Source: Parvibacter caecicola (GTDB lineage Bacteria; Actinomycetota; Coriobacteriia; Coriobacteriales; Eggerthellaceae). From it: a stretch of DNA of 64,000 nt. A program made the position numbers and the translations under genes. The notes below the pieces were generated by a model. That model was not told the DNA's origin, ran no database searches, and was given only the letters and a program-made list of their open reading frames with translations. The stretch's first letter is position 1. Each line of letters opens with the position of its first letter. The stretch is from positions 91,915-155,914 of the forward strand of contig NZ_QIBY01000003.1 in the NCBI RefSeq assembly GCF_003725335.1. Reading direction: 5' to 3'. Of the stretch, positions 17,605-26,295 are shown piece by piece.

Positions 17605-18246
17605 TTAGTTCAGGGGGTATTCCAGCAAGTCTTCTATGGAGCAGCCTAGGGCGCAGGCTAGCCGGAGCAAAGTGGCTCCCTGCGCGCGGTTCACGTCTTT
17701 TGCCCGCTGCTCGTATTGCTGAATGGCCCGCAGCGACACCCCCGACGCCTCCGCCAGCTGCCGCTGGGACAAGCCGCGGGTTCTCCGTTGCACCCTCAAG
17801 GGCGAAGGCCCCAACGCCAAGCGGGCCTCCATGGTTTCGCAGAACTTTTCCTCGGGAGCCTCGTGCAGCGGATGATAGAGAGCCACCACCTGCTCCATCG
17901 TCACCGAGCGCCCGATGATGCGAAACGGCCGGCCTGCGCTCCACTGCCAATGGGCCAAGGCCCAGCCGCACCAATACTCAGGAGTTTCCTCCAAGGCCAC
18001 CTCATCGCACAGCGCCACGCCGGCATCCACCCCAGCCCGGTAGCACACGTCCAAGAACAGCTCCACGCCCGAAGAACCCGCCACGTAGCGCGGGCAGCCC
18101 TTCCCAAAAGCGTCCGCCACACCCGTGGCCACGAACAGCTCGAAAAACCTCTGCAGCGGCATATCGGCCTTATTCGCGGCGCAATCGAACGCCTCCCCCA
18201 GCACCTCGCGGGCGTCCGCCAGATAGCTTTCGTCATAAGCCCTCAT
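17605..18246 (-). CDS. XRE-type DNA-binding protein with novel N-terminal domain (antitoxin-like)
   Basis: 213 aa. The C-terminal third is an XRE helix-turn-helix (GLSQRQLAEASGVSLRAIQQYEQ, residues ~155-180). The N-terminal ~130 residues (FFELFVATGVADAF...RYVAGSSGVEL) are vaguely reminiscent of DUF3791-type partners of DUF3990 but are not assigned with confidence. The ATG at 18246 lies inside the end of the upstream gene (14-bp overlap), so the two are translationally coupled. It is the likely autorepressor binding the palindromes at 18910-18959 and the likely neutraliser of one or both neighbours. Confidence 0.78.
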   Translation of the reverse strand: MRAYDESYLADAREVLGEAFDCAANKADMPLQRFFELFVATGVADAFGKGCPRYVAGSSGVELFLDVCYRAGVDAGVALCDEVALEETPEYWCGWALAHWQWSAGRPFRIIGRSVTMEQVVALYHPLHEAPEEKFCETMEARLALGPSPLRVQRRTRGLSQRQLAEASGVSLRAIQQYEQRAKDVNRAQGATLLRLACALGCSIEDLLEYPLN

Positions 18247-18901
18247 TGCCGCCCCCTTGCAGGATATCGCGCAGGTAAAGGCCGCCGATGCCCAAGCGGC
18301 TCGCTTCCTCGCGGTACAGCCGGCGGGCATTTTCGTCCCGCTCCATCCGCTGAGGATAGTACACTTCGCTGGCCGCCGGACGCGCGCCTTCAAAACGCAA
18401 GCGCTCAAACGCCCGCGGGCTTTTCAGCACAACCTGTTCGCCCAAATTACCAAGGCGCATTGCGCGGCTCAGCTGTTCCAGTGCAATGTCGTTGCGAAGG
18501 AAGGCGCGCGCGAACGAGAAATAACTGTCATCGGCGCGGTAACCGCGAATGACGTCGTATTCTTCAATGGGCAGCAAATACCTTTCCCGAAGGAAGCGCT
18601 TGCCCTCAACGGCCACGGGCGTTTTCGCTTCAAATACCCGGTTTTCCACCAGTAACGCCAGCCAGTGGAGAATGGTATAGGGCTCCGCCGCCAGGTCCAA
18701 CATCCGCAAGTCGGAGCTGTCGAAGACGTACTTGTTGGCGAATCCGCCCGCCCCTTCGGCGGCACACGCCCATTCGCAGGCCAACTCTTCATGCAGCGTG
18801 CAGTAAAAGCCCAGACCATAGTCGTTGTGCGGATTGCCCGCACCGAAGCAAGGGGTTTCGATTATCCGGGAAGATCCGTGGTAGAGGGTCAGCCGAGTCA
18901 T
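18233..18901 (-). CDS. DUF3990-like protein (ADP-ribosyltransferase-fold candidate)
   Basis: 222 aa. The N-terminus LYHGSSRIIETPCFG...NDYGLGFYCTLHEELACEWAC matches the DUF3990 pattern (YHGS..., DFGxGFYxT, alternating with WA). Distant comparisons place this family near ADP-ribosyltransferase-like toxins. First gene of the operon, overlapping the HTH gene by 14 bp. Its start ATG (18901) sits 9 bp from the nearer operator palindrome. The catalytic function is inferred from the family only. Confidence 0.72.
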   Translation of the reverse strand: MTRLTLYHGSSRIIETPCFGAGNPHNDYGLGFYCTLHEELACEWACAAEGAGGFANKYVFDSSDLRMLDLAAEPYTILHWLALLVENRVFEAKTPVAVEGKRFLRERYLLPIEEYDVIRGYRADDSYFSFARAFLRNDIALEQLSRAMRLGNLGEQVVLKSPRAFERLRFEGARPAASEVYYPQRMERDENARRLYREEASRLGIGGLYLRDILQGGGNEGL

Positions 18902-18909
18902 GGGAGTCC

Positions 18910-18959
18910 TATCTCTGTGGAGATAGTTTCATTATAGCTGAAGTATCTCTGTGGAGATA
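18910..18959 (-). promoter_or_regulatory. Promoter with two identical operator palindromes of the DUF3990-HTH-HipA operon
   Basis: TATCTCTGTGGAGATA occurs twice, at 18910-18925 and 18944-18959, exactly 34 bp apart. Each is a 6-bp inverted repeat with a TGTG spacer. A TATAAT -10 box on the minus strand (18931-18936) lies between them. Repressor binding to both sites would sandwich the promoter, as in autoregulated toxin-antitoxin operons. Confidence 0.85.
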
Positions 18960-19057
18960 CCCTCACTTAAATAGTTGTTACGGCGCATTTGGCCTCGGCC
19001 CGCGCCGGCAGCAACCCACATGCGGGCCATTGCGTATGGCCCACCAACTCGCCGGGC

Positions 19058-19474
19058 CTATTCCCCTAGTTCGGCTTTCCAGTTGAAGTCGGGGGGCGGG
19101 CCTAGGGGGCCGTCGGCGTCAGAGCCTTCAGCGCCCGAGCGCACGGCCGAGCTGAGGCCGTCCCACTGGAACCGGTCCATCAGAACGCGGCCCTCTTCAT
19201 CGAAGGCCACCCCTTCGTCGGCCAACATTTTCCGCTGCTCATCGGGGCCCCCGAAGGCGAAGCCAGTGGCCATGCGGCCGTCTTTGAACACCACGCGGTG
19301 GCAGGGGATGCAACCCTCATCGGTGCCAGGGTTGGGATTGCCGTGCAGCGCGTACCCCACGTAACGGGCCCCGCGCGGCGCCCCTATCAAAGCCCCCACC
19401 TGGCCGTACGTGGCCACCTTGCCTGCGGGGATACGCTGCACCACCGCGAAAACCCGCTGGGAAAAATCGCCCAT
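19058..19474 (-). CDS. MGMT-family O6-alkylguanine-DNA alkyltransferase (single-domain)
   Basis: 138 aa from the ATG at 19474 behind GAAAGGAGC. It has the DNA-binding HTH (IPAGKVATYGQVGALIG), the RYVGYALHGNPNPG segment and the active-site motif IPCHRV with Cys58. The cysteine is retained, so this is not an alkyltransferase-like (Trp/Ala) protein, although it lacks the N-terminal domain of Ada/Ogt. Repairs O6-alkylguanine by direct transfer or flags it for excision. The C-terminal ~35 residues are low-complexity. Between two unrelated loci; no operon. Confidence 0.88.
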   Translation of the reverse strand: MGDFSQRVFAVVQRIPAGKVATYGQVGALIGAPRGARYVGYALHGNPNPGTDEGCIPCHRVVFKDGRMATGFAFGGPDEQRKMLADEGVAFDEEGRVLMDRFQWDGLSSAVRSGAEGSDADGPLGPPPDFNWKAELGE

Positions 19475-19677
19475 GACGCTCCTTTCTTCGGCTCCATCAT
19501 AGCGGAAAGTCGGCACTGGGGCCCTCCCCTCGCGAAACCCCCATGAGGCGCGCCGCCAGATCGCGCGGCATTGCGCCCCGTGCGATGCCGGCCCACGCGC
19601 CCGCGCCCCCGGCCGCGCGCGGCCTGCGCCGCAACAACCACTTCGCCAAAACTTGCCAGCGCACCGGCCCCAAAACG

Positions 19678-19708
19678 AAGGCTCCGCGACGCTGTGCCGC
19701 GGAGCCTT
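19678..19708 (-). terminator. Terminator downstream of the DUF5692-like gene
   Basis: An 11-bp perfect stem (AAGGCTCCGCG / CGCGGAGCCTT) with a 9-base loop, 43 bp past the stop codon at 19751. The rest of the 276-bp gap 19475-19750 is GC-rich and shows no further feature. Confidence 0.75.
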
Positions 19709-19750
19709 TCCAAACTGCCATCTATCGGGGACTTCCCCCAAACCAAACGC

Positions 19751-20713
19751 CTAGCGGTTCTCCTCCACAATGCGCTCATAAGGCTTGGTGCCGGCGTAAA
19801 TCTCGTCCTTCAGCGGGTTCAGCTTCAGCTTGCGCACGCGATAGAACTGGTAGGCGGCCAGCGCCACGTTCGACAGCAGCGCCAACAGGCTAACCACGAA
19901 GAAGGCCGTGGGGTTGTGGGTGGTGGGGATGGGCGCTAGCACATCGGCGAACTGCGGCACCGTCATCACGAACATGATCCACAGCGCAAGGGTTTGGGCC
20001 CGATGCTGCAGCCATGCGCCTCGTTTGATGAAGAAGGTGGGGATGGTGCAGGCCAGCAGCAGCGCCAAACCGCAGTAGGCGGAATGGTCGGAGATGCAGT
20101 TGTAGGTGTAGGCGAAGTTCCACAGGTCGTAGCAGATGATCCAGGCCCAAATCATATCGGGCCAAATCATGTCCTTCGCCGAATCCTTCGAAATGAAAAT
20201 GCCGAACCAACCGCAGATGGTGATGATGTTCAAGATGCCGGCGATGCCGTTCATGATGTTCCAGGGGCCCGAAATGGTCCAGAGGTTCTCCACCAGGCCG
20301 CCCTCCCACAGCGCGAAGCTGAACACCTGGAAGTCGCGCAGCACCGCCTCGGCGATATTGATGGCCAGAATCAGCGGCGGAAAGCAGAGCGCCCACTTCT
20401 TCTCGTACAGGTAGTGGGTTTTGCCATCGGCGCCCTTCCATTTCACGAAGCGCAGCGCCATGAAGCCCAGGCAGCCGGCAAGGGCGGAGTAGGTTTTCAC
20501 CCAGTTGAACCAAGTGCCGGTGCCGTACTCGTTGCCGGGCGCGGCGGTAGTGGGCCACACGAAAATGGTCATCACGATGGGCAACACGGCGAACAGGGCC
20601 AGGCCGCACCACACCTTCACGCGGCCCAGTTCGTTGAAGGCCATCAGCGCGAACAGAACGAACAGCCAGATGGCCCAATACGTCGGGTCGGCCGCTTGAT
20701 ACAAAATACCCAT
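19751..20713 (-). CDS. DUF5692-like polytopic membrane protein, copy 1
   Basis: 320 aa with eight or nine predicted membrane helices. It shares long conserved stretches with the protein at 60322-61461: ICGWFGIFISK, WPDMIWAWIICYDLWNFAYT, YNCISDHSAYCGLALLLA and the C-terminal KLKLNPLKDEIYAGTK. I believe this is the DUF5692 family, whose function is unknown; the assignment is from memory of its YDLWNF-YTYNC core. Divergent from a TetR gene (20872) that is itself a paralogue of the TetR next to the second copy. An AAGGGGAGC site precedes the ATG. Confidence 0.8.
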   Translation of the reverse strand: MGILYQAADPTYWAIWLFVLFALMAFNELGRVKVWCGLALFAVLPIVMTIFVWPTTAAPGNEYGTGTWFNWVKTYSALAGCLGFMALRFVKWKGADGKTHYLYEKKWALCFPPLILAINIAEAVLRDFQVFSFALWEGGLVENLWTISGPWNIMNGIAGILNIITICGWFGIFISKDSAKDMIWPDMIWAWIICYDLWNFAYTYNCISDHSAYCGLALLLACTIPTFFIKRGAWLQHRAQTLALWIMFVMTVPQFADVLAPIPTTHNPTAFFVVSLLALLSNVALAAYQFYRVRKLKLNPLKDEIYAGTKPYERIVEENR

Positions 20714-20871
20714 GACGCTCCCCTTCCTCTTAATTTGCCCCCTCCCCGGGGCATCATTGCCCGCAGTCTACCATGCGCGGCATCCAGAAGTTTTTACATG
20801 GCGATGTGTTTTGTGAAAACGCTGATTTCGCTATCCTGTTAGCAGCTACCAACCGAGGGAACAGGGGCGCC

Positions 20872-21561
20872 ATGGCCACCTCTCAACATTTCGCATCCTC
20901 TTTGGCGGAAGCCATATCGGCACCCCGACCGCCGAGGAAATCCTTGCGGGAATCACGGCGCCTCACGGGAACGCGGGGCGCCATCGTGGCCGCCGCTCGC
21001 CAGTTGTTCGAGCGGCAGGGCGTTGCGAGGACCACCGTGGCCGCCATTGCAAAAGCGGCCAATGTGACCCGCGAGCTGGTGTACTACCACTTCGGCAGCA
21101 AACAAAGGGTGATTTGCGCCGTAGTGGACGACTACGTGGAAGACCTCGTGGAAACCGTCATCGTATGGAACGAGTCGCGCGCGTTCGGCGACACTGCCGG
21201 CTCGCTTCGCAAGTGCATCAGACTGTTTCGCTACGCGCTCTACGATGCCTCCGGCCGGCCGCGCCCCATGATCGCGGTGCTGGAAGAGCTGGGCATACGC
21301 GATGCCTTTGACGTGCGAGCCACCAGGGAAACCGCCGAATGCCTGAGCAGCCACATCGCCGCCGAGTATGCCGCCTTCCACGAAGTGGAAATCGAGCTGG
21401 TGTTCGAGATGTTCTGTCTGGTGATTTTTGGCATGGTGGGCTTGGTGAAGGTGCAACCCGGAATCCCGGACGAGGCGTTGATGAAAGTGGTGGAGCAAAC
21501 ACTGCGGCTGGACATGGTACCGCTGGAAGCGCCAAGCGAAGCGAGCGCGGCATCTCGCTAA
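20872..21561 (+). CDS. TetR-family regulator, copy 1
   Basis: 229 aa from the ATG at 20872 (in-frame starts reach back to 20773). The N-terminal HTH (VARTTVAAIAKAANVTRELVYYHFGSK) is followed by YVEDLVETVIVWNESR, nearly the same helix as in the TetR at 59524 (YVEDYLEALHYWNENR). It is divergent from DUF5692-like copy 1 with 158 bp between them, and upstream of the A-B-NrfD operon in the same direction with 244 bp between. Probably controls the DUF5692-like gene and perhaps the reductase operon. Confidence 0.88.
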   Translation: MATSQHFASSLAEAISAPRPPRKSLRESRRLTGTRGAIVAAARQLFERQGVARTTVAAIAKAANVTRELVYYHFGSKQRVICAVVDDYVEDLVETVIVWNESRAFGDTAGSLRKCIRLFRYALYDASGRPRPMIAVLEELGIRDAFDVRATRETAECLSSHIAAEYAAFHEVEIELVFEMFCLVIFGMVGLVKVQPGIPDEALMKVVEQTLRLDMVPLEAPSEASAASR

Positions 21562-21805
21562 GCTGTGCGGCGCGGGTAACGCCGTTGCGGCCGCCTCAAA
21601 GGGCGGCAAGGCCAATGCTTGCACCCCATCGCGCGCCCTGAAAACCGCTGTTGCATTTTGTTCACTGAAATCCGCTAAAAAAGTTTTGTTTTCCCAGTTC
21701 ACGGGCCTATTAGCCAAAAGTTGTTTCCTTGAATCGACCCCTTTTCCTCCCCTAGACTTTTACCTGTTGATGCAATCATTTCCATCAAAAGGAGAAGGAG
21801 GAGAA

Positions 21806-24310
21806 ATGACCGATTCGTTCATCTCCCAGCACCGCTTGAGCCGCCGGGGTTTCCTGAAAACCACCGCCGCTGCGGCGGGGCTTTTGGGGGCTGCCGGCAC
21901 CGGCATGTTGCTGGCGGGGGGCCTTCAAGCCACGGCCCACGCTGAGCCCAGCGAGACCATCGCCCGCACCTATCACCAAAGCCACTGCGGCGGTATGTGC
22001 GCCCTGGCTTGCACCGTAAGGGACGGCCGCCTGGTGAAGATTCAGCCCAACGGGGTGGGCAACCCGGACTTCCAAACCATCTGCCTCAAGGGCATTTCGG
22101 AAATCTCGCACATCTACGGCACCGGCCGCGTTCAGGCTCCCTTGAAGCGCACCGGTCAGCGGGGCGCGGGCGAATTCGAGCGCATCAGCTGGGACCAGGC
22201 GCTGGACGAAATAACCGCCCTGATCAAAGACACCCAGAGCGCTCACGGGAAAGACTCCCTGCTGGTGATGGCCACCTCCGAAGCCGACTTCGGGTTCCTT
22301 GGCCCCATGCTGGGGGCGCAAGACGGCGGCCTTACCGGCATCGACGTGGGAGTGGGCAACGGCCTCGACCCCGCCACTGGCCTGGGCGGCGGCTTCGCCA
22401 TGGGAGCGCCGGAGGCCCGCGACTGGCAGCGGTCGAAGCTGGTTCTCACCGTGGGATCCAACTACTGCGAGTCCAGTCTGCCCAACGCCTTCACCTTCGC
22501 CGATGCGAAAGAGGCCGGCGCCCACATGGTAACCGTAGACCCCCACTACTCCACCACCGCCTGCAAATCCGATGAGTGGATTCCCATCGAGCCGGGCACC
22601 GATGCCGCGCTGTTCTTGGGAATGGCCTCCCATATTCTGGACAAGGGCCTGGTAGACGAGCAGTTCGTGAAGCTGCACACTAGCCTGCCCTTCCTGGTGA
22701 ACGCCACCACCGGCCAGCTTGCCCGTCACCACGGCGATGCCGCCATCGAGGTGGACGAAGCCAACTTCGCCACCAACCCCAACGCCGGCGCCGGCGAGAT
22801 TGGCCCGCTGGCCATCGGCGGCAACCAGGCGGAAGGCACCACCGACGGGGCCGCCCCCGCAGTGCCGGAGACCGGCGAGCAGAACCCCTTCTATGTGATT
22901 GACGGCGAAAGCGGCAAGGTGCAGCGCTACGACCTTTGCGACAACCCGCAGCTGGAGGGAAGCATCACCCTGAACGGCACCGAATACGTTACCGCCTACA
23001 GCCTGCTGCTGGAAACCCAGCGCCCCTACACCACCGAATGGGCCGCCGGCGTCACCGGCATTCCGCAGCAGCGCATCGAGGCCTTGGCCGAAGAGTACGC
23101 CGAGGGGCCCTCTTCGCTGGCGCTGGGCTGGGGCGGCAACGACAAGATGACCAACGCCGACATCTCCGGCCATGCGGCGGCCGTGCTGGTGGCCCTGACT
23201 GGCAACATCGGCAAGCCCGGCGCTGGCGTGGGCGTGTACGTGGGCCCCTCCTATAACGGCTACGGCGTGGCGCTGGGCGGTTGGGCCATGCCGGAAGATT
23301 GGGCCATGATCCCCTCTCCGGTGAGCCTCTACGACATGCCCTTCAAGGAGAACAACGTGCACGGCGCCATCTTCTGCGGCGATTTCGTGGCCCAGCACGT
23401 GGCCGCCATGGACAACCTCACCGCCTGGGTGGACACGCTGGACTTTGTGGTGTCCATCGACCCCTACTTCACCGAAGGGGCCAAATGGGCCGACTACGTG
23501 CTGCCGGCCACCAGCCGCTTCGAATACGACGAACCCTTCGGCAACGTGAAAGGCGGCTACAGCCAAATCGTCATCCAGGAAAAGGTGATCGACCCCCTGT
23601 TCGAGGCCAAAACCGACCTGTGGATCACCCGCGAGATTGCCAAGCGCCTGGGGCTGGAAGCGGGCCTTCCGCCCACCGCCACCGACCGCTGCAACGCCGT
23701 GCTGGCCAGCTCGCCCGAGCCGTGGGTGGCCGAACTGACCGTGCAGCAAATTTCCGAAGCCGGCGCCGTATGGCCGGTGCCCGACCGCGACACCATTCGC
23801 GAAGTGGTGCCCGACCTGGTGTTCCCCACCATCTCCACCCGCATGGACGTGTACTACGACAACCTGGTGGACTTCGGCCAAGAACTGCCCCAGTGGGAGC
23901 CCTGCACTGAAATTGCCGACCAGGAGCTGCGGCGCCAATTCCCGCTGCAGCTGTCCAATGTGCGCACCCGTTTCCGCATCCACAACCAGTTCTACGATGC
24001 CGACTGGCTGCAGCTGCTGTACGAGCCGCTGATCATGGTGAACCCCCAAGACACCGAAAGCCGCGGCCTGGTAACCGGCGACACGGTGCGCGTGTTCAAC
24101 AACCGCGGCAGCTTCGAGGTGAAGGTGGCCGCCAACAGCGCCATCCGCCCCGGCACGGCCCGCATCTACGAGGCCGCCACCGCCCTGTACAACGTGGCGG
24201 GCAACCTACAAAGCACCACCAACGACACCCTCATCGAACGGGGCGGGGCCCTGATGTGCGGTCCGGTGATTCCGTTTTCGGACACCCTGGTGCAAATCGA
24301 GAAGGCCTAA
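21806..24310 (+). CDS. Tat-exported molybdopterin oxidoreductase catalytic subunit (module B)
   Basis: 834 aa, DMSO reductase family, with a very strong ribosome site (AAAAGGAGAAGGAGGAGAA). Tat signal LSRRGFLKTTAAAAG (Arg13-Arg14). N-terminal [4Fe-4S] ligands Cys61, Cys65, Cys69 and Cys93, then the molybdopterin domains (ISWDQALDEI; WIPIEPGTDAALFLGMASHI; MVTVDP) and the C-terminal dinucleotide-binding barrel (VTGDTVRVFNNRGSFEVKV). First gene of an A-B-C operon with four-cluster ferredoxin and NrfD anchor, so an extracytoplasmic terminal reductase drawing on quinol. Substrate (S-oxide, N-oxide, polysulfide, other) not determinable. Confidence 0.93.
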   Translation: MTDSFISQHRLSRRGFLKTTAAAAGLLGAAGTGMLLAGGLQATAHAEPSETIARTYHQSHCGGMCALACTVRDGRLVKIQPNGVGNPDFQTICLKGISEISHIYGTGRVQAPLKRTGQRGAGEFERISWDQALDEITALIKDTQSAHGKDSLLVMATSEADFGFLGPMLGAQDGGLTGIDVGVGNGLDPATGLGGGFAMGAPEARDWQRSKLVLTVGSNYCESSLPNAFTFADAKEAGAHMVTVDPHYSTTACKSDEWIPIEPGTDAALFLGMASHILDKGLVDEQFVKLHTSLPFLVNATTGQLARHHGDAAIEVDEANFATNPNAGAGEIGPLAIGGNQAEGTTDGAAPAVPETGEQNPFYVIDGESGKVQRYDLCDNPQLEGSITLNGTEYVTAYSLLLETQRPYTTEWAAGVTGIPQQRIEALAEEYAEGPSSLALGWGGNDKMTNADISGHAAAVLVALTGNIGKPGAGVGVYVGPSYNGYGVALGGWAMPEDWAMIPSPVSLYDMPFKENNVHGAIFCGDFVAQHVAAMDNLTAWVDTLDFVVSIDPYFTEGAKWADYVLPATSRFEYDEPFGNVKGGYSQIVIQEKVIDPLFEAKTDLWITREIAKRLGLEAGLPPTATDRCNAVLASSPEPWVAELTVQQISEAGAVWPVPDRDTIREVVPDLVFPTISTRMDVYYDNLVDFGQELPQWEPCTEIADQELRRQFPLQLSNVRTRFRIHNQFYDADWLQLLYEPLIMVNPQDTESRGLVTGDTVRVFNNRGSFEVKVAANSAIRPGTARIYEAATALYNVAGNLQSTTNDTLIERGGALMCGPVIPFSDTLVQIEKA

Positions 24311-24323
24311 GGAGGAACAAGGA

Positions 24324-24941
24324 ATGACCCGATTGTCCATTGCCATAAACCTGGACCGTTGCGTGGGGTGCCACACCTGCACCATGGCGTGCAAGATGCA
24401 GAACAACGTGCCCGAGGGGCTTCTGTGGAACCGCGTGCTCACCAGCAACTGCGACGTGGTGGACGGCGCCGAGGGCAGCTATCCCAACGTGAGCCGCGTG
24501 TACACGCCGGTGGCCTGCCAGCACTGCCAGAACGCCGCCTGCCAGCGGGTGTGCCCCACCGGCGCCACCTACAAAGACGAGCTGGGCCGCGTGGAAATCG
24601 ACTACGACAAGTGCATCGGTTGCCGCATGTGCATGGCCGCCTGCCCCTACAACGCCCGCGTGTTCAACTGGCAGACGCCGGTGCGCACCACCGGGGCCAA
24701 TTACGGCGGCGCCGACGTGCCGGTGCGCCCCAAGGGCGTGGCAGAGAAGTGCACCCTGTGCAAAGAGCGCACCGATGCCGGCGAGGCCCCCATGTGCGTG
24801 GTGTGCTGCCCCGCCCATGCCCGCATCTTCGGCGACCTGGACGACCCCGAAAGCGAAATCTCCCGTCTGGTGCTTGAGCGCCACGCGTACCAACTGCTGG
24901 AAACCATGGGCACCGAACCTTCGGTCCGCTATTTCGATTAG
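24324..24941 (+). CDS. DmsB/PsrB-type four-cluster ferredoxin subunit (module B)
   Basis: 205 aa. Four cysteine groups: CVGCHTCTMAC, CQHCQNAACQRVC, CIGCRMCMAAC, and CTLCKERTDAGEAPMCVVCC. It carries electrons between the NrfD anchor and the molybdoenzyme. Starts 13 bp after the catalytic gene, with AAGGAGGAACAAGG upstream, and ends 8 bp before the NrfD gene. Very similar in layout to the subunit at 47162-47785, consistent with the two A-B-C operons being paralogous. Confidence 0.95.
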   Translation: MTRLSIAINLDRCVGCHTCTMACKMQNNVPEGLLWNRVLTSNCDVVDGAEGSYPNVSRVYTPVACQHCQNAACQRVCPTGATYKDELGRVEIDYDKCIGCRMCMAACPYNARVFNWQTPVRTTGANYGGADVPVRPKGVAEKCTLCKERTDAGEAPMCVVCCPAHARIFGDLDDPESEISRLVLERHAYQLLETMGTEPSVRYFD

Positions 24942-24949
24942 GAGAAGCC

Positions 24950-26128
24950 ATGCAACTCATCAAGCGATACAAGGCCATCTCGGCGCTGCTGGCGGCGCTG
25001 GTAGTTGTGGGGGTGGGCTGCTGGGTGTACCAGCTCATGGTGGGCCTCACCGCCACGGGCATGAACAACGGCACCTCATGGGGCCTCTATATCACCAACT
25101 TCATGTTCTTCGTGGGACTGTCCGCCGGCGGCCTGATCGTTGCCTCCTCGGCCAGCGTGTTCCACATCGCCAAATTCAAGCAAGTGGCGCTGCCGGCCAT
25201 CATCCTTTCCACCGTGTGCATTTGCGCGGCCGGCATGTTCGTACTCATCGACCTGGGCGGCGTGCAGAGGGTATGGCGCCTTGCAACCGGCCCCAACCCC
25301 ACCTCTCCCCTGCTGTGGGACGTGTGCGTTATCACCTGCTACCTGGTTATCAACATCTGCTACCTGGTGTTCATGGCCAAAAACAACCAGCGTGCCATCT
25401 CCATCACCTCCCGTTTCGCGCTGCCCTGCGCCATCCTGGTGCATAGCGTAACCGCCTGGATCTTCGGTCTGGAAATTGCGAAGGAAGGCTGGCATTCCGC
25501 CATCTTGGCCCCCATCTTCGTGGCCTCCGCCATGGACTCTGGCCTGGCCCTTCTGCTGCTGGTGCTCTCCGCCCTGAAGAAGGCCCGCATCTTCGACACC
25601 TCCCGCGACCTCATGGCGTCGCTGGCGGGCCTGCTGGCCACCTGCATCGCGGTTGACGCCTTCTTCATTTTCTGCGAACTGCTCACCATGGCCTACAACG
25701 GCACCCACGGGGCAACCGTGATTTTGAACGAGCTATTCTTCGGCGCCACCGCCCCGTTCTTCTGGTTCGAGGTGATCGGCGGTTTGCTGGTGCCCTTCTG
25801 CATCTTGGTGTTCGCGAAGAACCGCCAGAAGCCGGCGGTGGTGAACGTGGCCTGCGCGCTGGTGGTGGCCGGCGTGTTCTGCAAGCGGGTGTGGCTGCTG
25901 TTCACCGCGTTCATCACCCCCAACGTGATGGGGGCGCCGGGGTTGATCAGCGGCTCCAGCGAGGCCATTCGGGAAACCGGCACCGCCTCCTTCGCCGTGC
26001 TCAGCTCTTATGCCCCCACCCCCATCGAGGTGCTGGTGGTAGTGGGCGTCATCGCTTTGGTGGCCCTGGGCTTCCTGGTGCTGGCCGGCTTCCTCATCAA
26101 GCCGGAAAAGGCCCGCAACGACCAATAG
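24950..26128 (+). CDS. NrfD/PsrC-family membrane anchor (module B)
   Basis: 392 aa with about ten membrane helices. NrfD-type features: GLYITNFMFFVGLSAGGLIVASS near the start, VHSVTAWIFGLEIAKEGWHSAILAPIFVASAMDSG in the middle, and FCKRVWLLF in a late helix. Such subunits oxidise menaquinol and pass electrons to the ferredoxin subunit without haem. Last gene of the operon begun at 21806; ribosome site AGGAGAAGCC before the ATG. Confidence 0.94.
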   Translation: MQLIKRYKAISALLAALVVVGVGCWVYQLMVGLTATGMNNGTSWGLYITNFMFFVGLSAGGLIVASSASVFHIAKFKQVALPAIILSTVCICAAGMFVLIDLGGVQRVWRLATGPNPTSPLLWDVCVITCYLVINICYLVFMAKNNQRAISITSRFALPCAILVHSVTAWIFGLEIAKEGWHSAILAPIFVASAMDSGLALLLLVLSALKKARIFDTSRDLMASLAGLLATCIAVDAFFIFCELLTMAYNGTHGATVILNELFFGATAPFFWFEVIGGLLVPFCILVFAKNRQKPAVVNVACALVVAGVFCKRVWLLFTAFITPNVMGAPGLISGSSEAIRETGTASFAVLSSYAPTPIEVLVVVGVIALVALGFLVLAGFLIKPEKARNDQ

Positions 26129-26197
26129 CCCCTCAGACGGAACACCGAGGGGGAGGCGCTCGGGCTTCTCGCCCGCGCCCATCCCCCCTCCATCGGC

Positions 26198-26240
26198 TAT
26201 AATGGACACCCTTGAATCTCGGCCCGCCCGCCAGCGGGCC
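26198..26240 (+). promoter_or_regulatory. Promoter and leader hairpin of the tandem-MarR operon
   Basis: A perfect TATAAT (26198-26203) lies 92 bp upstream of the MarR-like start. It is followed by a GGCCCGC / GCGGGCC hairpin (26221-26227 with 26234-26240) and CTTT, then a second GGGGCG / CGCCCC stem. The leader could attenuate transcription. No good -35 element was found, suggesting an activator or a weak promoter. Confidence 0.45.
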
Positions 26241-26295
26241 CTTTGCCGGGGCGCGCCCTTGCGGCGACGCCCCGCCCCCATGCAAGGAGCCGCCG

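Noticed and set aside
21562..21805. FNR-type site (TTGAT-N4-ATCAA) upstream of module B
   Set aside because: A TTGATGCAATCA word near 21768 has the wrong spacing for an FNR or CRP site.
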